A DNA stretch of 7,122 nt, taken from NCBI GenBank assembly GCA_031257235.1, contig JAIRPA010000123.1, forward strand, positions 1-7,122, given 5' to 3'. This document shows positions 1 to 6,981 of this stretch, in pieces. The stretch comes from Burkholderiales bacterium. GTDB lineage: Bacteria; Pseudomonadota; Gammaproteobacteria; Burkholderiales; Casimicrobiaceae. The notes beneath the pieces were generated by a model. It was not told where the DNA came from and made no database searches. It saw only the letters and a program-made list of their open reading frames with translations. Numbering within the stretch: the first letter of the stretch is position 1; every line of letters begins with the position of its first letter. The translations under genes and the position numbers were made by a program.

Positions 1-1
1 G

Positions 2-133
2 TTGAGCTGCCCGATAGTGCTTGACGCCAACGACCATCCCATCAAAATTTTTACGGCAACGAATCTTCAAGCAAGTCCAAGTATTCGTTTCACAGATTTA
101 GATCAGACCAACAGAGAGGTAAAGCATGGCTAA
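2..133 (+). CDS. 3' end of an unidentified upstream gene (partial)
   Basis: Reading frame 2 is open from the left edge and ends at the TAA at 131-133, giving about 43 C-terminal residues. The other two forward frames hit stops within the first 24 bases. The residues look like ordinary soluble protein (hydrophobic start, then the motif HPIKIFTATN, then a polar tail ending REVKHG). The stop overlaps the ATG of the following phosphoesterase gene by 8 bp (126-133), an arrangement typical of translationally coupled genes in one operon. I do not recognise the family from so short a piece, and no function is proposed. The overlap and the absence of other open frames are the evidence that it is coding. 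Confidence 0.55.
   Translation: MSCPIVLDANDHPIKIFTATNLQASPSIRFTDLDQTNREVKHG
113..120 (+). promoter_or_regulatory. Ribosome binding site of the metallophosphoesterase gene
   Basis: AGAGAGGT lies with its GAGG core six bases before the ATG at 126. This supports that start over any downstream methionine. It sits inside the 3' end of the upstream open frame, consistent with operon-style translation. Confidence 0.6.
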
Positions 134-3100
134 CAAAGAGAAGCAACACAAACCACTGATTTCATTCCCTGACGCAACGCGCCTCAACGATAACGCGCGG
201 TTTTTCCTTGAGCCGAAGGATGCGCAATGCCACCCTGAAAAGCAAATTCCGGGGGTTATTTTATTCCCTGCGTTAGGTACTCCATTGATATACGACGGGA
301 AAAAGACCACCATTAGCATTTATGTGGTGATGGATGCTTGCGCTACGGATAGTTTTCACAGATCGAGTATGGATGATTTGGAGAATCGCGTTTCCGTATC
401 GAGCGAACTTAAAAAAGCCTATTCACGAAGCAAGTGGTTTCAAGGCGATAGAGATGATGTTTGGTACTGTCCGATGGGTTATCTCTTCGTTTCTCAACAT
501 TTGCGGTTGGTTTCGATGGATGCCGCCACCCATAAAGGAACGAATGAAGTCATTGGCTGGGAAAAGGGGCGTTTGAACGAGAAAGATCAATATGCTGCTG
601 AGGGCATGAAGCATATCTGCGTTTGGCGCATCGGGCAATTCAGGCCGGGCAATTTAAGAAACAAAGAGGGCAAAATTGTCGGCACTTTGGATACCAAAAC
701 GGTCGCACACTATAAAAAGCTCGCCGGAGAATTTGGTTTTACGCTCTCGGATGTTTTTGAGATAGAGATTGACGCTCATTGGCTGGGTGTCAATTCAACG
801 GCAAAAAGTTTAGCGTGGTTATATTCGCCGCCTGAGTCCTTAAAAGCCGCAGCGTTTTATCCTCCGTGGTTGAGGGACAATAAATTTCAGTCCATTGAGT
901 TACAAGACCTCATGTTGAATCGCGCTTTTATGGAGCAGTCGAATGATCTTGAGAAAATGTACTACAAAAAGCTGGGTGAAGCCGACAAGAACATGCGGCA
1001 GCTTATGGCATCGTCTGTGGCAGTAACAAGCAATTTGTTGTCTTGGCATCCGGTGAAAATGATTAACATCCTACCGGAGATGATCATTGCTCAAATTTCT
1101 GATATTCACTTGAACCAACGGCACTACACCATTGCACGATCTCAAGTGGCACTTTTAGATGGTGCGCCGGGTCCGTTGGGTAAACCGTTTGCCGATAAGC
1201 TGTGTAACCCATATATGGCAATGCGTGAGTTAATTGACGCGGCGGCAGATGGCGACCCTGCCAAAAAAATACCCAAAGCACACGTGCTTATGATTACCGG
1301 AGACATGCACGATAACAATCGCAGTTTAGTCCCTGAGGCGGTCAATCCGCCGGGTAGTGGGTTGCCGTCGATTGCTGCCATTTGGAAGGCGTGTAACATT
1401 TTTGATGGGTTGATGAAATTAGAGAAAAGCCCATACTTGCGGGGGCCGGATCATATCTTGATGTACACGGCGATTTTGGATGCTTACCGTGAGAAAAATC
1501 TGCCTTGTTTTGTGATTAACGGCAACCATGAGCCGTACAGAATGCAGTATGGGGTTTCGCCGAGAGCCGTGCCTTTTAAATCGAGGTCTTTCTGGATAGG
1601 TCTTTGGGAAAGGGCGAAAAGGTTAAGTGAGAACTTAAGTGATCGCGCGTTACGGAAATCTATTGCGGATAAATACTTCTTTTCTCCCAAAGGCGCGGAC
1701 AAATTTGGCGAATGGTATCCAAGAAAAGGGGATGAAGGTATACCGGGGGATCACAACCTAACGCCGTATGAACTTTGTCTGGCGTTTGGCCCCACTTACG
1801 CGCAAGTGTTGACGGGGTTTAACTTCCATGAGGATTGGTTTGATTGGGTACATTATCTTTTAACCCCGTGGCAGAATTGGTATTTTGAGCATAATGGTTC
1901 GCCGTATGTGGGTTTAGGCTGGGGTGAAAAAGAAAACTTTGTCAATTTAGCCGACATCGTCTCAAAATCCGATCGTGAACAGCAGGGTGATGCTTTTTTG
2001 TCGCGCGCTCCCAAAACCATTGATTGGGATCAAAAAGCGTTAATTGAGCAGGGGCAGGACTACAAAGAGCGTAATCTATTTTTGTTCACGCACTTCACTA
2101 TGGTGAATTTGCATCCCGAAGTTGCTTTTTTCAAGCCTCCCAAAGATTACAATGCCCCTTCAAAGGTCGTGAACAACTTATCGTTTTTCCCTGTTTTTGA
2201 TGATCTCTCAATCATTCCTTCCGTAGGATGGAATGTGAATCAAGCGGGTTGGAATAAAGTAAATTGGGGTACGTGTGAGAAAAATCTGCCTTGGTTTTTT
2301 GAAAACTGTGTGAATTTCGACAACAAAGCCGGTGCAAACCCCAATGCGATTACGGCGCACTTTGTGGGGCATTCTCACCGTCCGGGCGTTTATAACCTGA
2401 TTAAGTGCGAGGATGAGACAAGATTTGAGATTTTAAAGTTCCATTGGTTCAGAGGGAGTGTATTGGAAATCAACGACGCTTGTGATCCGGGTTTATGTGC
2501 TACCAAAGTGGCTACCACGCCTTCGCCGAATGTCACCAAATTTGTGGTGTGTTCCAGCAGCGGCATTATGGGCAAACAAAACATTTGGGATGAATTAGCG
2601 GGGTGGACTTGGGTGAAGCCCTCAGGCATTGTGTACAACGGAGGCGTGGTTTCTACCATTGAGACCAAAGGCAACAAACCTCGCATGTGTGTCTGCGCGG
2701 ATTATCTCCCCTTTGTCAAACATGAGGGTAAAGATGCCAACAAAAACGTGATTCCGATTTCTTGGAAGATGCACTCGATCGGGAAAGACCACGTTAAATT
2801 TAAACTCAGAATTCATCCGTTATTGGTGGCCATGGACTGTATTGAAAGCGTCAATCTGTGGAAGTATGACGGCGATCAATGGGTGCAAGGCAAAAAGCCT
2901 TGCGTGCTCAAAGGTGCGGATTTTTCAACGGAGAAGGATAGCGATTGCGTTGCCTTAAAGAGACCTTCCGAAGCCAGAATTTACACTATGGAGGTTGAAA
3001 ACTCGCTCTTGCTTAAAGGGATGTCTGGAGACTCTACAACAAAGGAGAAAAATTCCTCAAATGCAGCAGAACAGCCCGCTGGATTGTCTAAGGGTGAGAA

Positions 3101-3434
3101 GCGTAATAAGAAACCAGATAAAGTGGAAATCGACAAAACCAATTGGTTCTGTGAGGTGAAGTTTAAAGCACCCGAAGGTTACGGGGGTGTGTTTAAAAAC
3201 CTCTTTGACGTGTCAGATTCGTGGGTCTTTCCTGTCGGCGTCAGAACGGAATCGGATACCCCTGACGGGTTGACGATAGCTGCCTGTGGCATTGCGCGCC
3301 CCAACGGGGAATTGGGTGAAGTCCCGGATTGGGAGTGGCTACATAAGCTCAACGGTGCAAAATACCCGAAACCGACTGATGTGATCTTCCCGAATCAAGC
3401 CTCATCCGGCGGTGGCGGGGGTGGCGGGCGATAA
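126..3434 (+). CDS. Large calcineurin-like metallophosphoesterase (1102 aa)
   Basis: This is predicted to be a two-metal phosphoesterase, a fold that hydrolyses phosphomonoesters or phosphodiesters; the substrate is unknown. All five signature blocks are visible in order: D326-I-H328, G392-D393, G466-N467-H468-E469, T655-H656, and G748-H749-S-H751. No metal ligand is missing. The gap between the GNHE block and the T655-H656 block is about 187 residues, much longer than in compact family members, and implies an inserted domain. Residues 1-318 and about 760-1102 match no domain I know. A Lys/Ser-rich linker lies near 966-1000, and the protein ends in seven glycines and an arginine. No signal peptide or membrane segment is evident, so it is probably cytoplasmic or exported by a signal-independent route. 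The start is fixed by AGAGAGGT at 113-120. It follows an overlapping upstream gene and precedes a beta-helix gene. The catalytic fold is secure; the biological role is not. Confidence 0.9.
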   Translation: MANKEKQHKPLISFPDATRLNDNARFFLEPKDAQCHPEKQIPGVILFPALGTPLIYDGKKTTISIYVVMDACATDSFHRSSMDDLENRVSVSSELKKAYSRSKWFQGDRDDVWYCPMGYLFVSQHLRLVSMDAATHKGTNEVIGWEKGRLNEKDQYAAEGMKHICVWRIGQFRPGNLRNKEGKIVGTLDTKTVAHYKKLAGEFGFTLSDVFEIEIDAHWLGVNSTAKSLAWLYSPPESLKAAAFYPPWLRDNKFQSIELQDLMLNRAFMEQSNDLEKMYYKKLGEADKNMRQLMASSVAVTSNLLSWHPVKMINILPEMIIAQISDIHLNQRHYTIARSQVALLDGAPGPLGKPFADKLCNPYMAMRELIDAAADGDPAKKIPKAHVLMITGDMHDNNRSLVPEAVNPPGSGLPSIAAIWKACNIFDGLMKLEKSPYLRGPDHILMYTAILDAYREKNLPCFVINGNHEPYRMQYGVSPRAVPFKSRSFWIGLWERAKRLSENLSDRALRKSIADKYFFSPKGADKFGEWYPRKGDEGIPGDHNLTPYELCLAFGPTYAQVLTGFNFHEDWFDWVHYLLTPWQNWYFEHNGSPYVGLGWGEKENFVNLADIVSKSDREQQGDAFLSRAPKTIDWDQKALIEQGQDYKERNLFLFTHFTMVNLHPEVAFFKPPKDYNAPSKVVNNLSFFPVFDDLSIIPSVGWNVNQAGWNKVNWGTCEKNLPWFFENCVNFDNKAGANPNAITAHFVGHSHRPGVYNLIKCEDETRFEILKFHWFRGSVLEINDACDPGLCATKVATTPSPNVTKFVVCSSSGIMGKQNIWDELAGWTWVKPSGIVYNGGVVSTIETKGNKPRMCVCADYLPFVKHEGKDANKNVIPISWKMHSIGKDHVKFKLRIHPLLVAMDCIESVNLWKYDGDQWVQGKKPCVLKGADFSTEKDSDCVALKRPSEARIYTMEVENSLLLKGMSGDSTTKEKNSSNAAEQPAGLSKGEKRNKKPDKVEIDKTNWFCEVKFKAPEGYGGVFKNLFDVSDSWVFPVGVRTESDTPDGLTIAACGIARPNGELGEVPDWEWLHKLNGAKYPKPTDVIFPNQASSGGGGGGGR

Positions 3435-3542
3435 TTATGGACTTTTAATAGCCCGTGTAGGTATAAAGTAAACCGTTTGCTTAAACAAAACCGCAACGTT
3501 ACGGTGAGAGTGTAAGATGTCTTTTTTTAGGAGCAGTAAAAC
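3435..3542 (+). promoter_or_regulatory. Intergenic gap with a weak promoter candidate and an RBS
   Basis: This 108-bp gap has no gene. TATAAA at 3462-3467 resembles a -10 box. TGGACT at 3438-3443 matches a -35 box at four of six positions with an 18-base spacer, so a weak sigma-70-type promoter for the beta-helix gene is possible. AGGAG at 3529-3533 is a good ribosome binding site, nine bases before the ATG at 3543. No terminator hairpin follows the phosphoesterase, so read-through from upstream is also likely. The RBS is convincing; the promoter is a guess. Confidence 0.35.
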
Positions 3543-4874
3543 ATGGCATTAGATTTAAAAGTACGACAACCGCAATTTGATATGTTGAAAGACGCCGAAT
3601 TGCGCCAAAAGACGATGGGAGAGAAAATCCTGTTGATTGAGGATATAGCCATAGACGGCGGCGTATTTGATAACGTGGAGTGGAAGAATTTTCACTTTAA
3701 AGACGTAGATTTCCACGATCGCTTTGTCCAAAAAAGCGTTAAAAACTGCATCTTTGAAAACTGCGAGTTTTACCGGAGCGAGTTTCATACCTTTGATATG
3801 GAGGATGTAACCTTCGTCAACTGCAAAACCAAAGGTGCTGCGGTTATTTCCGGTCAAGGGGTATCTCGAAACGTGGTGTTCAAAAATTGCGACTTTACCG
3901 ATCAGCCGGAGACCAATGAGAACTATTGGGGGGTCGTTGCCGTTGCCGGCGAGGTGCTTTACCAAAACTGCAAAGCAAGACACATCAGCGTGGGCGGGTT
4001 TGAAGGCGAAATAAAGTTAGACGGTTGCCAATTTGAAGATATGACTTTTTACGCGGGGGTGGCATCTGATAGCCCTCAAAAGTTTGCCTCACTGACCATT
4101 GAGAACTGCACGTTTAAGAAAAAGGTCAGCTTGATGACGACCAATCTCGATAACCTGACGATAAAAAACACTACATTTGAAACGATTCTTACACCGGAAA
4201 CTATTAGAAATAGCCTCTCCATTGAAAATTCAAAAGGGAACTATTTATGGTTTCAAGCAAAAAATCCAATAAAAAAAATATCAATAAAAAACTGTGAATT
4301 TTCTGCTAAAGGTGAAGATGGCGGTACTTTCTATTTTTGGAGAAAAAATGGTAAGCAAATACAATCTGAAAATCTCACGATAGAAAATGTTAAATGTGGT
4401 GTGGGAGGTGATGGAAGTGATGGGGGTATGTTCCAAACCGGCAGAAATACACATATTAAAAATATAGAGGCTCCGAGACTTTCTTTCATGTTTCAAGGTG
4501 ATAGTGTTCAAATTGAGGGAGCAAAAGCCACCAATGAAGCCACCTTTGAAAACGCCCCCGGACAAGGGAAAATGCCCAATGTGGTTATATCCAATTTTTA
4601 CGTGGCGAATCTTGCCGATTTTAAAGGCGTCATGCTCCCAACCTTGATCATTGACGGCTATAAAGGCAACACATTGGATTTGTCCGACACAAAAATCGGG
4701 CGGCTGGAGATTAAAAACTCGCGGGTAGAGACCTTGCTGGATTTGACCAACGCCCACGTCGGTAGCGGCGAGTTTTCGACCTTATCGGGCAGTAAGAAAA
4801 TCAAGGTGATCACTAAGGGCAGTAATTTAGATGTTAAAGACGGGACGTTGTATGTTGTTCCGCCAAAAGCGTAG
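3543..4874 (+). CDS. Right-handed beta-helix / pentapeptide-like repeat protein (443 aa)
   Basis: From about residue 35 to 430 the protein is built of short imperfect repeats with the form hydrophobic-x-[I/F]-[K/E]-N-C-x-F (for example IFENCEF, VVFKNCDF, LTIENCTF, ISIKNCEF). Later repeats replace Cys with other small residues. Stacked Asn, Cys and Phe at fixed positions are typical of right-handed parallel beta-helices and pentapeptide-repeat proteins. No catalytic motif, signal peptide or membrane segment is seen, so it is likely a soluble structural, binding or inhibitor protein. Related folds occur in gyrase-protecting proteins, polysaccharide-active enzymes and secretion accessory proteins, and the sequence does not decide between these. 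The start follows AGGAG at 3529-3533. The gene lies downstream of the phosphoesterase and ends 16 bp before a strong terminator, so the two may be co-expressed. Codon use changes within the gene at about 4190-4500. Confidence 0.85.
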   Translation: MALDLKVRQPQFDMLKDAELRQKTMGEKILLIEDIAIDGGVFDNVEWKNFHFKDVDFHDRFVQKSVKNCIFENCEFYRSEFHTFDMEDVTFVNCKTKGAAVISGQGVSRNVVFKNCDFTDQPETNENYWGVVAVAGEVLYQNCKARHISVGGFEGEIKLDGCQFEDMTFYAGVASDSPQKFASLTIENCTFKKKVSLMTTNLDNLTIKNTTFETILTPETIRNSLSIENSKGNYLWFQAKNPIKKISIKNCEFSAKGEDGGTFYFWRKNGKQIQSENLTIENVKCGVGGDGSDGGMFQTGRNTHIKNIEAPRLSFMFQGDSVQIEGAKATNEATFENAPGQGKMPNVVISNFYVANLADFKGVMLPTLIIDGYKGNTLDLSDTKIGRLEIKNSRVETLLDLTNAHVGSGEFSTLSGSKKIKVITKGSNLDVKDGTLYVVPPKA

Positions 4875-4890
4875 TTTCGCCCCTTACGTA

Positions 4891-4920
4891 AAAAAGTATC
4901 CGGCTTTGCCGGTACTTTTT
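4891..4920 (+). terminator. Rho-independent terminator after the beta-helix gene
   Basis: The stem is AAAAAGTA-(T)-CCGGC paired with GCCGGTACTTTTT around a TTT loop, with a single bulged T in the left arm. A run of five T on the right and of A on the left means it could act in both directions. It marks the end of the first transcription block and separates it from the HTH/AcrVA2-like pair. Confidence 0.85.
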
Positions 4921-5010
4921 AGGCAAGTAAGGCGGCGTGGATTCTGCGACTTCGGCACTTCGCGCCTTGACGGCACTCTGCCCCTGATTCCTGAAAACCG
5001 AAAAGACAAC
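4921..5010 (+). promoter_or_regulatory. Leader region of the HTH/AcrVA2-like pair
   Basis: The 90 bp between the terminator and the ATG at 5011 should contain the promoter of the second block. TTGACG at 4967-4972 is a good -35 candidate, but no convincing -10 box follows at the usual distance. GGCACT occurs twice in direct orientation (4954-4959 and 4973-4978). I found no strong inverted repeat of the kind Aca-type repressors usually bind. The Shine-Dalgarno sequence before 5011 is poor (only GAAAAG at about 5000-5005). Promoter presence is inferred from position more than from sequence. Confidence 0.3.
4985..4998 (+). repeat. Left copy of a degenerate 7-bp repeat
   Basis: TGATTCC followed by TGAAAAC resembles the heptamer array at 6955-7028. 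The 11 bases GATTCCTGAAA (4986-4996) recur exactly and in the same orientation at 7017-7027. The two copies enclose the HTH and AcrVA2-like genes. Confidence 0.45.
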
Positions 5011-5523
5011 ATGACCTCTCATGAACTAAAACACATTCGCACCTTGCTTGGCTTTTCTCCCGCAGAGGCAGCCGAGCTGGTGGGCGAGGTTTCCGAAGAG
5101 AAATGGCTGGCGTGGGAAGAGGATGCTAACCTGATCCTTCCCGAAGAAACGATTGACCGCTTGATGAAGCTCTGTCATTGGCATCGTCAAACGATTGTCG
5201 GCACACTCCAAAGCCTTCAAAATGAACCTAAAGGCTTTATCGCCACAATGGTCTGGTACGACACGCTGGAGGATTGGACAGCAACGGGGCATTCCATACC
5301 GTTTTTATTTCGCCCGTATCAATCGGTCTGCACCTTTTTGCGGGAGAAACTCCCTGACACTATTGTGTTTCAGGTGTTCAACAAAGAAAGTTGTCTGGCG
5401 TGGTTGAAGAATAATCACTTACCCGAAAGCGAATTGGCGAACGATCAACAGGTGATCCGCTGGGCAACGGAATTGACCGTGACTTTAAGCCGTGCGACCG
5501 ACACGGGAACAACATTACAGTAG
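5011..5523 (+). CDS. Aca2/YdiL-like helix-turn-helix protein (170 aa), putative transcriptional regulator
   Basis: This is a likely DNA-binding regulator of its own operon. Residues 1-70 have the layout of the Aca2/YdiL (DUF1870) family: MTxxELKxIR at the start, then a LLGFSPAEAAELVG helix pair, then a W-x-x-W-E turn (W32, W35) and an acidic LPEETIDRL helix. A second conserved patch, with WYDTLEDW near 82-89 and RPYQSV near 101-106, matches the C-terminal dimerisation part of that family as I remember it. Aca2 represses anti-CRISPR operons through its HTH. The start at 5011 is chosen because it aligns with the family N-terminus; an upstream in-frame ATG at 4831 would run through the preceding gene and terminator. 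Family members are usually about 115-125 residues, so residues 115-170 are an unexplained extension. The next gene begins three bases after its stop in the same frame. Family assignment is good; its target is inferred. Confidence 0.83.
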   Translation: MTSHELKHIRTLLGFSPAEAAELVGEVSEEKWLAWEEDANLILPEETIDRLMKLCHWHRQTIVGTLQSLQNEPKGFIATMVWYDTLEDWTATGHSIPFLFRPYQSVCTFLREKLPDTIVFQVFNKESCLAWLKNNHLPESELANDQQVIRWATELTVTLSRATDTGTTLQ

Positions 5524-5526
5524 TTT

Positions 5527-6981
5527 ATGTATCAACGAATCAAAAGTATTCCACACATCTCTTTATCGACAGGTAAAGAATCTTTATTGGTGCGAGAACA
5601 AGACCCGACACACCATCGCGGGTTTGAGTACTACATTCATTTGGCAGCCAAGCAAGGATTTCCCAACACAACCCCTATTTTTCAAATTGGGGAATCCTCT
5701 TATTGGATGCGCTTGTATTCCTTGCCCTGCGACGTTTTCGGGGTGAGATTCTTAGTGATGAAAAACGGTGAAGAAAAGTGGGTGGCGTCTTGTTATGTTG
5801 TTCCCTCAAAAGAGTCGTTGAATTTTGTTAAGCGTGACCGTTTTTTCTCAAACGTACACTTGCCGCAGAAAGTCCCCAAGCCGCCTTTTTGCATGTCGTG
5901 GCGCACTCAAGAGTATTTTCTCAATGAAGAGGTGTTTCGCTACATCCGAGATTGCGCGGTGTGGTATTGGCTGGATCAACAAATCGCCCCCCAACCTGAT
6001 TCCCCCGACGATCTCTTAAACCGCGTGATGGTCGATTTTCCGAACCTCAATGCTGTGGTGAGTGAGGCTTATGGGAATCAAAGCGATGATGTTCCCAAAC
6101 ACGTATTTTTACCCGTCAATACATGGAACAAGATAGGGCTAGACACGTACAAACTCGAACAAACCAACGGTTATGCCCGAATATGGTATTACGCCCGAAT
6201 GATCATGGTGACGCAAACGTGGGCGTACTCTAAAGGAATTTATCGGTTTGAGAATACGTTCATTCAAGAGCTCGCTAAGACGAGCCTAAAAACGGACAAT
6301 GATATTCCTACCGACTTTTTGGAGCGGCTGCCTGAGTTTTGTATCTACATCGAGATGCCCAATGAGTTTACATCTCCGTTATTTGAAGGCAGATTGTATG
6401 GATTTTTTGCCACGATTGCGCACAATACGGAAAACCCTGAAAACTCGCATCTTCTTATTTTTCCTTTGACTGATCCTCCGTCCTCTCCTTACTTCTTGCT
6501 GTTATCGGATAGCTCTATCGAGAAGTCGATAGAATTGTTGAAGGTTAATGAAGATATATCGCCCGTCTATACCCCGCAAGAGTTTGAAGAGAAAAAAGAC
6601 CTTGTCCGAGACCAGCTTAAATTCTTTATTTCCTGTGTTCTTTACCTTTGCTCTGACGAACCCGACGTTGAGGGCGTGGTGGCGGGAACATCACCGGTTC
6701 GTCCTGCTCTGAAAAAAACCAAGCAGGGGTTTCAATTGTTTCCCGAGACCAAAACCAAAATTTATAACGTGGGCGCGAAGGTGGGCAAGCTCATCCGCAC
6801 CTACCAAAGCGAAGAGGATAAAAAGCCCGCAGGGGAAGGCAAAACCCATGCCTCGCCGCGTCCGCACATCCGCACGGCGCATTGGCACTTGTACCACGTG
6901 GGGCAAGGACGCAAAGATTCGCGCGTTCGGTGGATTCCGCCGATTGTGGTGGGAGGATCAGGAATCAGGGATCAGAGGTAG
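5527..6981 (+). CDS. AcrVA2-family anti-CRISPR-like protein with an added N-terminal region (484 aa)
   Basis: From about residue 165-190 to the end the sequence follows AcrVA2 of Moraxella bovoculi (about 322 aa) as I recall it. Matching blocks are PKHVFLP (190-196), W232-A-Y-S-K-G-I-Y239, D259-I-P-T then LPEFCIYIE (268-276), LYLCSDEPD (372-380), R445-PHIR-x-x-H452-W-H454, and R466-V-R-W469. AcrVA2 blocks type V-A CRISPR immunity and is reported to lower Cas12a production by recognising its N-terminus and promoting loss of its mRNA. Whether this homologue does so is untested, and no cas12a is visible here. Residues 1-165, rich in Trp, Tyr and Phe, have no counterpart in AcrVA2 and I do not recognise them. 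No signal peptide or membrane helix is evident, so it should act in the cytoplasm. There is no clear Shine-Dalgarno sequence, so translation probably depends on coupling to the HTH gene. The last residues (SGIRDQR) are encoded by the 7-bp repeat array. Homology is confident; function is inferred. The gene symbol is left blank for that reason. Confidence 0.82.
   Translation: MYQRIKSIPHISLSTGKESLLVREQDPTHHRGFEYYIHLAAKQGFPNTTPIFQIGESSYWMRLYSLPCDVFGVRFLVMKNGEEKWVASCYVVPSKESLNFVKRDRFFSNVHLPQKVPKPPFCMSWRTQEYFLNEEVFRYIRDCAVWYWLDQQIAPQPDSPDDLLNRVMVDFPNLNAVVSEAYGNQSDDVPKHVFLPVNTWNKIGLDTYKLEQTNGYARIWYYARMIMVTQTWAYSKGIYRFENTFIQELAKTSLKTDNDIPTDFLERLPEFCIYIEMPNEFTSPLFEGRLYGFFATIAHNTENPENSHLLIFPLTDPPSSPYFLLLSDSSIEKSIELLKVNEDISPVYTPQEFEEKKDLVRDQLKFFISCVLYLCSDEPDVEGVVAGTSPVRPALKKTKQGFQLFPETKTKIYNVGAKVGKLIRTYQSEEDKKPAGEGKTHASPRPHIRTAHWHLYHVGQGRKDSRVRWIPPIVVGGSGIRDQR

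Noticed and set aside
3555..3983. Minus-strand open frame of 142 codons opposite the start of the beta-helix gene
   Set aside because: It is a shadow of the repeat-coding strand with no ribosome binding site or recognisable motif.
4281..4757. Minus-strand open frame of 158 codons within the beta-helix gene
   Set aside because: It is fully inside a well-supported gene on the other strand. Its codons are the complement of the repeat pattern, and no family features were seen.
4831..5010. Upstream ATG extending the HTH gene by 60 residues
   Set aside because: The extension overlaps the end of the beta-helix gene and runs through the terminator at 4891-4920, while the ATG at 5011 aligns with the conserved N-terminus of the Aca2/YdiL family.
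4940..5010. Inverted-repeat operator for the Aca2-like protein
   Set aside because: Only 3-bp arms (GCC-5-GGC at about 4964-4974, TTC-2-GAA at 4989-4996) were found; these are expected by chance.
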